From positions 67,924,643 through 67,988,642 of the forward strand of contig OX377202.1 in assembly GCA_947396885.1 (NCBI GenBank): a stretch of 64,000 bases of DNA, read 5' to 3'. Position 1 is the first letter of the stretch. Every line of letters begins with the position of its first letter. This DNA is from Heligmosomoides polygyrus polygyrus (Eukaryota > Nematoda > Chromadorea > Rhabditida > Heligmosomidae). A program made the position numbers and the translations under genes. The notes beneath the pieces were generated by a model. That model saw only the letters and a program-made list of their open reading frames with translations, was not told where the DNA came from and made no database searches. Shown one piece after another: positions 12,600 to 24,423 of the stretch.

Positions 12600-15500
12600 T
12601 AATTATTTATTTATACGTGAAATTCAAGCGAAACAAACAATTCATGAGGGTATTAGAAGAAATGTCAGCAAAAAAAAAACATCTCAAAAGGAGAACGTGA
12701 TGAACAAGAAGTAAGATTGACTGAACATAGATTTGAATGATTTATACACTCATAGAAAGGTAAGCAATCAAGCGTTTCGGATACGTCTGTCTAAAAGCCT
12801 TTTGAATTTTTAAGGAGTCAGGAATTGGAGATGTCTTTGATAATTTGATGAATTCGAAACCAGCCCTTTGTGTAAAGGACGTGGTACGTAGGGAACTCCT
12901 AGATCTTGGAAAATGAAGCCTGTGCACCCCTAGTGGTGGAAAGGAAAATCGTGTAAAACTGTCCCACAGGTAGACCCATTGAAATTGGAATTTTGTAGAT
13001 CATGGTGAGGTCGCACCTTTTTCTTCGAATACGAGATATCAAAAATTTTATTGCGTACAGGAGCACGCAGTATGGTGGAGTACTCATACCCATGAAGCCT
13101 TATCCACAGCTTTGTATTGCTTCAATTTCACAGTATTTCATTGTCTTATTTTTATTAACATTTTATTCATTATTAGTTTACATTCATTTACATTTATATT
13201 TTATTATTATAATTTTATTAATCTTTCATCCAATAATAAAGTTGTTCTGCAATGCTTCAAGTTTTCTTATGCTGCGACTTGAGGACGGATTAAATACGGT
13301 TGTACCATATAAGTTGTGGTCGTACATAGGACTTATACGGAAAAATATATATGAATTAGTGCTCAAGGATTTAAATTTTTGGCTTTATTGGATACATCAC
13401 CACAGTGAGAATCAAAAGAGAGCTTAAGTCAATAAGGAAACCTAGATCCCCGAAATCTCCAAGGCAGTAAGTGTGCCTAATTTCAGAACTTCCAAGATGG
13501 AGCGGCTTCGTTTTAGGTGAGGAGAGTGGAACCTTCCTTGTCGTCGACCATTCATCAATAGCGTTAATGGCTGATTGGGGTGCAATACAATCCTCAGTGA
13601 TTTTAACGCTTTTGCAGATCTTCATATCGTCCGCAAACATTTTGCAAGACACATTCTCCTTCGAATTACCTCTGGTATTTCAGAAGTATAGATGATGAAA
13701 GGGAGACAAGACTTCACCTTGCAACACTCCACTTGTAACTAGACATGATCCTGATGATAAGTCATTGGCTCTGATGTGAAAGGACCTTCGTGTTATATAC
13801 CTTTTTATCCAATTAACTACTCTGGGATGCAAGCTTATTCTGTGTACCTTAGAAAGTAGAACAAATGGAACCTTGTTAAAGGCCTCAGTTAAATCAAAGG
13901 ACATCAATGTTAATTTTACGGTCTAGCGCACTCGTCCAATCATTAAGCGCTGCAAGCATCGCACTTTCTGTAGACCTTCCCGATTTGAAACAGTTTTGTC
14001 AGGAAAAACGGATAAGTAGAAGCAGCTGCGATATTACCAATAAAGTATGGAGGTAGCTCATCAGGCATTCGGGAAAAAGTGGGTGGAAGAGTCCATAACA
14101 CTTCATAAACGTCTTCCTTGTAAAATCACACTTCACTATCCGTTAGCAATGGAATACAAATATCTAATTCAGCGCAGGACTTATGCAAGTGGTCAGAATT
14201 AGACTTGGCAAAGTTCTTAGCTAACATATCTGCTTTTGCCCAATCAATATATGCTGAACTGCCATTATCATCATTTATTGCTGTTTTGCTTTAATCTTGA
14301 GTTAAGAAATTTGTAGAATGAATTTTTTCTCGGATTTTCGAAAACTTTACGTTCTATGTATTGTTGCACTTCCGAAGTAAACGATCGATCTTCTCATTAA
14401 CAGTCTTAAATTTGTCAACGTTTGCGGGAATAGGATGTTTTTTAAATTCATTCCAAGCCTTCTCTTTGAGGTCACGAAGTCTGCGAAGATTAGGTAGAAT
14501 CTTTTCATGAAGTGAAGCTATTGCTCGGCAGGAAAAAACTGCTCCACGAAAAAGTGTAGAACTGATAGAAAGAATTCGCAGTTGTCATCAATATCCGTGA
14601 AGTCCTCTAAGAGTAATCGTCAGTCTAGCGAAACAAAAAACTGACAGATATGTTCATAATTGGTTTTGTGATAACATAGGTTTTGCCTCTATTTGAAGCA
14701 ATTTAAAGCCGCTCGAATCATCATGGTCACTAGTGCCAAATGGAGAATTTATCCTAATATTCCTTATTAGGCTAGCGCTGCTACTAAGAATAAAATCCAA
14801 AATGTGGTTGCCGTGAGTTGGATGACGGATATTCTACAGAAACCTGTTACAATCACACATACCAATAAAACATTTAGAAGTAGACGAAATAGCAAGAGGT
14901 GGGGATTGTGACCATCCTATGTCGGATAAATGAGAGTCACCTGTAATTACACATTGAAGACCACAAGAGGTTAAGTGGCCTAAGACCTTTATGAGCAGTA
15001 TTGTACCATTTAAATTACAACTAGGAGTTTTGTAGACGACAACTATCCCAATATTGACATCATACAAGTTTAGGTCGCATCAAGCAATTTCGAATGACTC
15101 AGGAACAGATTCGAGCCACACAATCAAAAGCAATGGAGTTCTTAACGAACATAAATACACCGTCACTCTTTTTTCCCTTCCTGTCACAGCTAACATAATT
15201 GAAGTTCTTAACGGTCGGTGTCGTGAGAAACATGTTTGGATGGCATGGCAGATATGTACGGGTGCAGAGGAACGCCAAAAGTCAGCGCGATTAGCTTTGG
15301 ATATAGCCATGCAAAATGGTTACAATACTCCACGGTATCAGCGAAGATCCACTACTAGCCGTATCCAAGAAGAAGATACTCCTTTGTATGCCGTTTATTT
15401 CTGGTAATGTGAGTGCTGCGATTCAGAGCATTGTACGACCTCAGTTGCAAAATGATTTTCTAGTTAATATCCCAAATAGCAACATCAAGCGCCAGCTGGT

Positions 15501-16800
15501 TAGAAACAGCTTTACCTTACTTTACTTTATCCGCCATACTTACTATACTAGAGTGGTGGACGACTATCGTGAGTTTCTTCCCTCTTTACGTGAGGTTTTT
15601 TAGGTTTCCTCTAGGGTGTCGGAATCGCTAGAGCGGTTGAGGCGCTTGGTGGGGTAGAGTGCATTTCATTATCTTGCACCTTCAGGCCTCTGAAGGAGAC
15701 GATCTCGTCGAAACTCAGGCCGCAGAATAAAGCTACCATAAAAACTTCGTTCGGCACACAAAAAACTAACACACATCAACTTAAAATGTCAAAATTTTAC
15801 GAAGAGAGGAGCTGCAATCTTGTTGAAGTTCTTAAGTTCTTCACCTAGGAATGGTTCCAAATCACAGTTTTCATTTAGCCATGTTTCGGTAGGCGTAATT
15901 AGGTCGTACTCGGAGTTTCTAAGTACAAATTTCATAAAAGATCTATTTTCTAGAGTGAGCGTGCATTAAAATAGAAACACGTAAGACCTATGAAAGAATT
16001 CTGAATACAACCTAATTGTCTACCGGGGCGGTAAAATATTGTTGCGCCTGGATATTTGAATTGTTAGCCTGAAAACCAATACGAGCCAGTCTCGTTTGTC
16101 GATTACGGTTCCTTTCTTCCTTTGTGAATGAGTGGCGTAAAAATACCCCTTATGAGAGAAAGTCCGTGAGCGAGCAGCTCTCCTTATCAGAAGATTTTGA
16201 AAATAGATTGAAAAGTGCTCAACTTTGACTAGACGAATGCGATCCTGCTGTGCTTTTCCAAGTCTATACACCTTACCAGGTATACAACTGATAACGAGAT
16301 GGCCCAATATCTTATCAACGATTTTGTTGCCGTACCTTGCAATAAGGGTAGGCAAAATCTGGTCAGATTCAAGGATTCCAGACACAACAACAGAGCGGAG
16401 CCTTCGGTTTTCATCGCAACAACAAAGAAAATAGTTCGAGCTAGATTTAGTAGATCGCGATGAGAGTTTTCTTTCGGCATCAGCGAGAGATGTTTCAAAA
16501 CATAGTTGTCGTCCCGAAGACTGAGAACTTGATCATAAAGCTCTTGATTTTTTGCGGGAATAAGGCTCATTTGTTCTTGTGCACTCAATATGTGATTCGG
16601 AAGAAACTTGAGAAATACCAGCACTTTTTTCTCGCCTTGGAGCTGTTCGAGTGCGGAGTCAGCGTCCGTTGCCATAGGGTTATCGCTATCCGTCGGAGCA
16701 GTGGTCCTGGTTTTCATTGGCTGCGAAGTCGAGGATGATGCAGACATCGTCGTTGTAAATGTCTTTGATCTCAATGAACGTCGAGGATCGAGGTTCATTT
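12600..16800 (-). mobile_element. degraded CR1-like LINE (copy B), near full length
   Basis: On the minus strand, an ORF1-like part lies at 16,020-16,800 (motifs VVVSGI, VYRLGK, RIRLVKV, FSHKG). The endonuclease region starts at about 15,960 (TETWLNENCDLEPFLGEEL) and continues at 14,830-15,070 (VVVYKTPSC, GDSHLSDIGW). The reverse transcriptase is at 13,370-13,910 (DLTEAFNKVPF, SGVLQGEVLSP, FADDMKI). A TAAATAAAT-type 3' tail is at 12,600-12,614. Frames are broken throughout, so it is a fossil. A dispersed-repeat copy (15,612-15,790) is inserted in the endonuclease region. Confidence 0.8.
15612..15790 (+). repeat. dispersed repeat R58, copy 1 (partial)
   Basis: GCGCTTGGTGGGGTAGAG followed by a segment containing GTCGAAACTCAGGCC and AATAAA, then GGCACAC. 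Longer homologues lie at 53,816-54,195 (inverted) and 58,467-58,842. It sits inside the endonuclease part of the CR1-like LINE. Confidence 0.65.
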
Positions 16801-17009
16801 TTCAAACTGTAGTAAACAGTGTTCTCTGTAAAGCAGAAAATTCAGCGAAATCACATTTGTCGGTATCTTGATGAGTTCAGGAGGAAGAAAGTGAACCCAC
16901 CCACAAGGTTCTTCACGTGTTCTACAAAGATCCGGGTTGAAACATAGATCAGCGATGAAGTGATGCCCAGCCGTCAAAGCTTGATTTGGGCGACCGCTCG
17001 CGAACCGAC
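16801..17009. other. short spacer between LINE and foldback element
   Basis: No feature seen apart from flanking repeat ends. Confidence 0.4.
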
Positions 17010-18352
17010 CAAGGCTGGATTCATCAACGACTTACAGCAACTTAACGGCGAAAATACAGCCGAAATCCCTGATAACGCGACGAAATGCCTCACCATGAAA
17101 TACGGTTTTCGGCGTTTCTAGATTACGGGATGATTGCGATGCTTGTGTTCCTATACGCCGCCGTCGACATCGCCGGACACTGGCAACCGTGAAGCTTCCT
17201 CCTCACCCGCCAGAGATCGGCAAACAGAATGGGAAAGCTTAAAAATGCAGTCCACCTCGTCGACTAGCTTGCGTCTGTGTGGGTAACTGTTTATATATAG
17301 GACACTTTCCGTCATGCAAATCGCTAAGCCATGTCTAGATGATTTAGCGAGAGGGGGAAGCTGGCGTACTATGTGAACATTCTGTTCCGTCATGGCGCCA
17401 CGCTATCGCTCCTTTTCGGGATGGAGGGCTTTTTGTCTATTATAACTGAACGTGGTGAGAGAAATACGGTAAACTCGCTTGAGAAAATAATTCCTGCGCT
17501 GTAGCGAGTTGCTTAATATTCAATTTCTTAGTTGAGCTTCGATATGGAGGAAATGATGGGTTCGATGACGTTCAAATACACGCCAAGATCGTTCCACTAC
17601 AGTTAAGAATGTGACAGCAACATGAAGTCGGAGATCGAAGTGTGCCGCATTCCGAATTGCTCAATTGTCAAGTAGGCTTTCCAGCTTGCAGTAGAACTGT
17701 GGTTATTTTTTGAAAAACCTTTTAAAAAGTTGCGGTTTTTGCGGCGTCTATTCAAAAGATGCGTCTGGTGACGTAGATGGTTGACCGCTTCTGCGCCCGG
17801 CTTGGCTTGCATGGCACACTAGGGTAAAAGGTTTCTCAAAAAATAACCACAGTTTTACTGCAAGCCAGAAAGCCTACTTGACAATTGAGAAATTCGGAAT
17901 GCGGCACACTTCGATCTCCGACTTCATGTTGCTGTCACATTCTTGACAGTATTGGAATGATCTTAGCGTGTATTTGAACATCATCGAACCCATCATTTCC
18001 TCCACATCGAAACTCAACTAAGAAATTGAATATTAAGTAACTCGCTACAGCGCAGGAATTAGCGTGCCGCCATGACGGAACAGGATGTTCACATAGTACA
18101 CCGGCTTCCCCCTCTCGCTAAATCATGTAGACATGGCTTAGCGATTTGCATGATGGAAGGTGTCCTATATATAAATAGCTACCCACACAGACGCAAGCTA
18201 GTCGACGTGGACTGCAGTTTTAAGCTTTCCCATTCTGTTTGCCGATCTCTGGCGGGTGAAGAGGAAGCTTCACGGTTGTCTTTGTCCGGCGGTGTCGACG
18301 GCGGCGTATAGGAACACAAGCATCATCCCGTAATCTAGAAATGCCGAAACGC
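17010..18352. mobile_element. foldback element with about 0.5-0.6 kb arms
   Basis: The left arm (about 17,108-17,730) and right arm (about 17,830-18,352) are inverted copies around a roughly 100-bp centre. Outer arm sequence is TTTCTAGATTACGGGATGAT and its complement. Each arm carries the same open frame of about 80 codons (17,393-17,151 minus; 18,072-18,311 plus; start MTEQ, internal SVCRSLAGEEEASRL). The left arm has about 85 bp that the right lacks. The left flank begins GGCTGGATTCATCAACGACT, which is also the terminus of the MITE at 45.4 kb. It is probably a non-autonomous DNA element or an inverted duplication. Confidence 0.7.
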
Positions 18353-19547
18353 TTACTTCTCCTATGTGTTTATCTTGAGCGCTTCGCAGTCGACTCATCG
18401 GCTCCTTTGGTCTCCTTTGGCTCTCCGCTTAGTAAATTTCTAGTGGTCCATAACAAATTGCAACAGATACACCGATACCGATAAACGAGCCATACGAGGA
18501 GCGAAAATATCCAAGACCAGAAGTCAAAAAAATTGAAAAAAAGCTCCTCCTCCACCTTCATAGGAATTCTACATAGAACCCAGCACTCGATGAGACGGAG
18601 TCGGGAGCAAAAAAAAAAACACTCAGAATTTGTTATCTAGGACATGAAAAAGGCTCCAAAAGGCCCCTCTTTCATCTTCAGAGCAACCGGAAAGATCAAT
18701 AGAAGCCACGCAAGGAGGAAAAAAAAACGCTTAGAAGTTGTTATCCAGGACACGAAATAAAAAAAAAACTTCCAAAGCGACTCTTCTTCATCCTTCAAAG
18801 CGATAGAGAGATTGCGAGGAGCTAGATGTGGAGCCAAGCCCATTCAGAACTTCTTATCCGGGACCAGAAAAAAATTCAAAAAAGATCCCTCTTCCACCTT
18901 CATCGCAAACCCTAACACCCGATGAGGTGGAGTCACGGGAGCAGAAAACTATTCCAAAATTCTTAAACTCCTTTACCTCATCACCCCATCCCACTAAGCT
19001 TCCAACCATCACTCCCCCCCCCCTTCCCCTCCCTCCACTCCACCGGTCGCTTCACCTTCAGCTTCTACGAGTTCGCCCTCCGACTTTCAGCCAATGCAAT
19101 CTTCTCTTGCGGAGGAAGAACACGGAGCTGGAACAGGACACGAAACGTGATGAAAATTAAAAAAACTAGGAAACTACCGCAAGGATTCCAAACACACCGG
19201 GCTGCTGTTTCCCGTCAGCCCTCGCCGCCATCTCCGCTCACTTCATTGCATTGGGAATTAACTCTTGGGAAAGAGAGCAATGAAGTTTAGGAAGCGCTAC
19301 ACGTCATGACTAGGATGAATGGGAGGGAACAACGCCTCAGATCTTCTCCAGGAACTTATGAACCAAAAAATCAATTATCGTCGAGAGAATGTTTCTCTCA
19401 GCTCTAGTTTGGAACCGTCAATCAATTGCTCCACAAGACGAGAACAAAAAATCAACTGACTGCTTCTAAATGAAGCTATCTAATCGTAAGCATAAATGCG
19501 CCAGTCGGTTGAGGGGGCACTTCATACGGTACAGTGTTCTTCACACT

Positions 19548-19578
19548 AGTTTTCATTTCGAAGTTCGAAATGAAAACT
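19548..19578. repeat. 31-bp palindrome
   Basis: Arms AGTTTTCATTTCGAA and its exact complement around a single central base. A related palindrome lies at 19,932-19,981. Confidence 0.9.
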
Positions 19579-19931
19579 AATGAATAAAGAAAGAATAAAT
19601 CATTTAAAAGTTCTCCTCATACTCATGAGGGGACAAAAACCTCGGGGAGGCTTCTTCCAACTTCAAAACCTCTTCAACAGCTCACGAGGAGGACGACGTC
19701 GAACAAAGAGCATTCCAAAACGCGCACACATGTATCAAAACACCTTGCACGTTTCATATGAAGGGAGCATCGAAACATACCGAACCTCTCAACAAATAGA
19801 AATATCGAAATATGCTCACGAGACCAACACGATTTTCTAAAAGGGCGAAATGAAGCTGCCTATAGAAAAAGACGCTAGACGGCCTAGGGGAGGGGGTCAC
19901 TTGATAGGGCTCTTAACTCTATTGTGAAGAC

Positions 19932-19981
19932 AGTTTTCATTTCGAAGAAGAATCGAAGGGTGCTTCTTCGAAATGAAAACT
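19932..19981. repeat. 50-bp inverted repeat related to the 19.55-kb palindrome
   Basis: Perfect 19-bp arms starting AGTTTTCATTTCGAAGAAG with a 12-base loop. It shares its outer 15 bp with the palindrome at 19,548. Confidence 0.9.
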
Positions 19982-20437
19982 AAATAATCGGAACAAAAAA
20001 GAATAAACCATTTAGAAGTCCACCTTCCGGACATGAGCTAACAAAACCTCGCGCATATTTCTTCCAACTTCAAAACAAATTGACCAGCTCACGAGGAGGA
20101 CGAGCCCGAACAAAAGCCATTCCGGAAAGCACACACATATTTCAAAACAACTTACGCCTTTCACAATAACCGGAACAAAAAAATCACTTTGAACTTCTCC
20201 TCGTACTCATGAGCTGACAAAAACCTTGGGTAGACCACTTCCACCTTCAAAACCTCTTCAACACCTCACAAGGAAAACCAGCCCGAACAAAAACCATTGC
20301 GAAACGCGCACACATATTTCAAAACAACTAACAAAACTCATTTAGGGAGCATCAAAACAAATGCGAACCTGTGAACAATCGGTAACACCGAAAGGCGGTC
20401 TCAAACACAACACGAGCTTCTAGAAGAGCCTTTTCTA

Positions 20438-20474
20438 GGGAAAACCCCACTTGGAAGTGGGGCTTTCCTTATAA
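20438..20474. repeat. short GC-rich hairpin
   Basis: A stem formed by AAAACCCCACTT and AAGTGGGGCTTT with a very short loop, followed by TTATAAAAGGCCC. Function unknown. Confidence 0.6.
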
Positions 20475-20934
20475 AAGGCCCTTATATTACGCCCCTACAA
20501 AAAGGAACACAAACATGCCAAGATCTGGCTCCTCCGCATCCGCTCCAGTGCTCTGGAATTTAACGATGTTGTACTGTAGCACGATTAACCGCTTCATTAA
20601 ATAGGCCTATGCAGCGTGCATCGCCACACAAACCCTCCTTTTTGGGCGACGGCTAACTTCCTCTACTTTAGTGAGGCTGGGATGCCGGACAAGCACTTTA
20701 ATCCCCTGTCATTTCCACAATAACAGTATCTGGGCGCTACGCGCGCTCCGTAGGGCGAGGCCTGTTACGCCCACAATTTGTCGGAGATCAGGGCAATGAA
20801 CTTGGAGGTGACTTGACGTCGATGACCTGGCGCGCGAAGAGACCAGGGGCCCACCCAGTATTTAGGACACTCGTCGGAATCGTCTTGCTGAGACCAGCCG
20901 ATTGCTGCCTCCTGCCTGCTCCCTCTGGCGACAT

Positions 20935-21589
20935 ACATATTTATTTATTACATGGAAATCCATGTTAGCTAACATGTTCTGTACTTGCAAAGAACAAATA
21001 ATCCAGAAGTGATGAAGAAATACTAAGAGGGGAACGTAATATAGACATGTAAAACAATTAAAAAAGCAACCAACAAGTTCCACATTGCGGATCCAGGTGT
21101 TTCACGATAATGTTCTTGAAGGAGTATAAAGAATGTGGAAGAGGATGGTTTTTACTAATTTTGATGTAAGAGGAAGTTGCCCTTTTGACGAAAAAATGAA
21201 CCCTACAACTGACCCTGCCTTTTGGCACAATTAACTTCAACGCGATGCCTCTTGTAATGGACGACCTCACAGCCAGGAACGCTTCAGGTGGAATACCAGA
21301 GGCCCTAGCCAGAATTTTATGCAGCATGATTAGGTCAAATTTCTTTCCGCGATGTGCCAAGAAGGAAAGCTTGAGATTAAAATTCCTAACGTTTGATCAA
21401 GGTATTGCATCATAAGAGAACGCAACCATCCTTATAAAAAGTTTCCTCGTGAAACTGTTCTGCAGTTTTTAAAGTTTATCAATATTTTTTCTTGTTGGTA
21501 TTGAAAACAACAGTGCCGTACTCAACTAGAGTCTTAGGTATGACTTATAGCACTAATAAGAGCGGAGGGGACTTTGGTTGAAAGAGCCC
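20935..21589 (-). mobile_element. CR1-like LINE copy A, 3' piece
   Basis: On the minus strand the reading resumes directly after the BEL insertion (ALSTKVPSALI, LVEYGTVVF-like) and continues through 21,360-21,058 (RGKKFDLIMLHKIL, FFVKRATSSYIKISKNHPLPHSL) to a TAATAAATAAATA tail near 20,938-20,955. The order of motifs continues that of the 34.5-35.0 kb piece, so the two were one LINE. Confidence 0.8.
21585..21589 (+). repeat. target-site duplication AGCCC, left
   Basis: Directly precedes the 5' LTR; its partner is at 34,535-34,539. A 5-bp duplication is typical of BEL/Pao. Confidence 0.88.
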
Positions 21590-21984
21590 TGTCGCGATCC
21601 CGATGAACCGCGATATATTTCCGCCCACATGCCAATGCCTTCGTCACGGCTTGGGTGACAATATATAAGATTCCATGACGGCAGGCGCAAGGGTCGCGCA
21701 ATGGTCGCACAATGGTCGCGCAGTAGCGCAAGACCACCGTAGGGTTGACCGCTGTCACAGCTCGTGAAGTGCCTGCGGACCCACATTGAGAGCTATGGTA
21801 AAATGGGAAATGGTAAAGAAAAGGAAAAGGAAAGGATCAGTTTAGGAACTTTGATTGTGATAGTAATCGCAAAAAGTATCTCTATCTAAGTAAATTGTTG
21901 TTGTAGTAATAGAGGAATAAATAAATAATTTAAAAACTTTTGTAGAACCACCAAAACACATGGAATCTTGATGCAATTTCAAAA
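21590..21984 (+). repeat. 5' LTR of the BEL element
   Basis: Starts TGTCGCGATCCCGATG and ends GCAATTTCAAAA. It contains a TATA box (TATATAAG, 21,662-21,669), a run of GGTCGCGCAATGGTCGCAC repeats, and AATAAATAAATAA near the 3' side that could serve as a polyadenylation signal. Confidence 0.93.
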
Positions 21985-21999
21985 TGGTGCATCGGCCGG
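21985..21999 (+). promoter_or_regulatory. primer-binding site, tRNA-Gly type
   Basis: TGGTGCATCGGCCGG immediately follows the 5' LTR. It is complementary to the 3' terminus (acceptor stem plus CCA) of eukaryotic tRNA-Gly(GCC), a primer reported for BEL elements. Confidence 0.85.
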
Positions 22000-22407
22000 A
22001 TCTACAGTGCAGGCGATGTATCATACAACTTTCACTCAAAATCACTGAGGGTAACGAAGCTCCAAGCTGCTTGCAGCAACTTGCACAGAGTCTGTATATA
22101 GCTGTTTTAGCATTGTAACAGGCTTGAAAATCTCCAAAAAATCATAACTAGTCACTGCAAACATCTTGCACTAACACCTAATCCTACAGCTGCAATAAGT
22201 GTTATAGAAAAAGCTATTAAAAGAGGATGAGTGCGTTACTTCTGGCCAATTTAACGCTCAAACTCCTCTCAAACCATGTGCAGCTCAAAAAAATCCTCTC
22301 AGCAGTGTTTCAGTCATGGTAAAACTACCAACACCAACAGATAGCAAATACGCTAGCTAACGGCATGCCTTTTCTAGAGAAGAAAACTCCTCAAATCTCG
22401 GTTGGTT

Positions 22408-22580
22408 GTCCGATAGATATACCTAGAGAAGGAAATCTAAGAAAAAACCCGGCTGGTTGTTCGATAGACATACCTAGAGAAGGAAATCTCGAAGAAAAAA
22501 CCCGGATGGCAGTCCGATAGACGTACCTAGAGAAGGAAATCTCGAAGAAAAACCCGGATCGTAGTCCGACAGACGTACCA
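22408..22580 (+). repeat. 52-bp tandem repeat in the BEL 5' leader
   Basis: About 3.3 units containing CCGATAGACGTACCTAGAGA and GAAAAAACCCGG. A minus-strand open frame of 187 codons here is produced by the repeat and not counted as a gene. Confidence 0.85.
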
Positions 22581-23019
22581 GAAACGAATGCAAGGCTTGA
22601 GCAACTACTGTAAGTCAGTTGAAAAAGGGGAACAATTCCAGTGAAACGGAATAATCGACAGCAAAAAAAAAAGAGGTTGGAAACGAGAACTACGCCAAAA
22701 GTAGTTCTTTCAGAAAGCAAGAAGTGCAGGAAACTCGATGAGGGAAGCATCCCATCGACTTTCTTCTGAACTTTAGCATGGAAATTCCAACGATCAGACA
22801 AGAGATAACGCTGACGGAGAAAAGAAACCCTCTCAGAGAATTCCGTTAAAATGAGAAACTCACATAGCTTGAAATCAGATAAGCAATCAGCGCAACTCCG
22901 CGACTCTGGGAACTGCAACCCCGATAAATTTTTTACACACATTGCGACGAACAACGCTCCTCCTCAAAACAAACTCGTCAAGAATGTCAACTTTTCTGAT
23001 TCAAGAGATAAAGCAACAC

Positions 23020-23027
23020 TATAAAAA
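23020..23027 (+). promoter_or_regulatory. possible internal TATA box
   Basis: TATAAAAA, followed 40-50 bp on by CACCTGTTGTTCATC, lies 1 kb downstream of the LTR and about 0.2 kb before gag. It could drive a shorter transcript; this is sequence resemblance only. Confidence 0.3.
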
Positions 23028-23259
23028 CAGGAGATCCCCGCCATACGGCACCTGTTGTTCATCACAAGCAATCTCGAATACACTGAAATAGCCTATAACA
23101 CTGTTCAGCCTTACCACCGGCAAACAGAAGATCACAAGGCAAATAAACAGCCTTGCAGGACTTATGAAAGAGGCTGAAGAATACACTTTAGCATGGTAAT
23201 TTCCTAATACTTTAGTGGAACTGCAGCAGTTCCTAGTAACAAAATCGATTATGGTAAAA

Positions 23260-24408
23260 GTTCTAATTGAAAAACTTGAGGCTCATAAGGAAAAAGTCTG
23301 GCAAAGCTACAACGAAACCTACAGCATGGTTGTGAACGAGCTTACTGAGACAAAAGACGAGAGCCTTAAGAAAGAGTTTGAAGAATACTAGGAATCCAAA
23401 AAAGGGGAAGGGCTAATGGAAGAAGCAATCAATCTATGCCGGATCTTGGAAAGAAGAGCAGTTGAGCTGGAATGCCAAGACGCTTCAATGAAGCAGGAAC
23501 TTAGTATGCAATCGGAAAACTTGAGTTACTCAAGAGGTGAAAGCTCTGAAAGGCAATACAATACATTCAGCCGTACACGTGAACGAAGACTTTTTGGGAA
23601 TGACCTAAGAATACCGCAGTTTGGCGATAACCCATCAGAGTTTGATCCCTTCGGGGAACTTTTTGAAGAGCTAGTCGATAAGCAGCTCTACTCCAACAGA
23701 GAGAAACTCTCAATGCTGCTTAGCAGCTGCACAGGCGATGCTGCCCGTGCGCTAAAAATGCTTCCTAAACGGGAGACTTTTACGATAAAGCCGTGCAGCA
23801 ACTAAAAGATCTATACAGAGATCCAAAACGAATAACTATAACAATGATTCATCAGCTAAAATCAATGAAAAATCTCGGGATGATCCGAGATCTTTAAGAA
23901 CCACTCTAAATGATATACAGGCCATAATAGCCACGCTACGCAAACAGGGTGAAGTAGTAGACACAACAGGCGGAGTGGCGTTCTATCCCCCGCCCTTTAA
24001 ACAGAGGCGTGGCAAATGTCTGCCTCTCCACTATCTCGTAAGGCAGCCACTAGACTCTCGAGCAGTCGCAGGGGGTTGGGGGTGGGCGGGCCAGGGGGAT
24101 GAGGGGATAGAACGCTCGACCCCCGACACAACACATATGATAAGCCTTGTTTTGGAAACTTTTCCCTATCAAGTACAAGAAGAACTCAGCCGAAAGGAGC
24201 TTGAATCCGGGAAGGATTGGACAAAGGAAAACTCCTAAACAATCTGGAGATAGTTACTAGACGCCGAGAACATCTAGATAGCCGCAAGGAAACTCAGAGT
24301 ATGGAAGAGCACACAAACCTCCATACTCGCACAAACGCTTCGGTTAAGTGTGTTGGCTGCAGTCAAAATCACAAGTTCATGGACTGCAAAAAATACCCAA
24401 CAGCTTAG
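23260..24408 (+). pseudogene. gag: BEL gag (capsid-like, DUF1759 region and zinc knuckle), broken
   Basis: The longest open part is 23,416-23,805 and carries LRIPQFGDNPSEFDPF and LLSSCTGDAARALKMLP, the DUF1759 pattern of BEL Gag. Before it, coiled-coil-like charged sequence is cut by a TAG at about 23,389. After 23,790 the frame shifts, and at 23,978-24,115 a MITE interrupts it. The zinc knuckle begins at about 24,345 (CVGCSQNHKFMDC), and a TAG at 24,406-24,408 separates it from the following frame. Gag packages the RNA genome in this family. Confidence 0.8.
23978..24115. mobile_element. about 138-bp MITE inside gag
   Basis: GCGTTCTATCCCC at the left end is repeated inverted as GGGGATAGAACGC at the right. 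The interior is G-rich and GC-rich, unlike the surrounding gag. Confidence 0.7.
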
Positions 24409-24423
24409 CAAAAAATCGAACGT

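Larger units (their letters stand above)
18353..20934. repeat. A-rich intergenic region with degenerate tandem arrays
   Basis: At 18,480-18,960 about four degenerate units of roughly 130 bp recur (GTTATCCAGGACACGAAA, CCACCTTCAT..., CGATGAG-GTGGAGTC). At 19,600-20,330 three longer units recur (TTCAAAACCTCTTCAAC, ACGAGGAGGACGA, GCGCACACATATTTCAAAAC). Two palindromes sit at 19,548-19,578 and 19,932-19,981. No protein gene is supported. Confidence 0.6.

Noticed and set aside
22391..22954. 187-codon minus-strand frame
   Set aside because: Partly generated by the 52-bp tandem repeat of the BEL leader and antisense to it.
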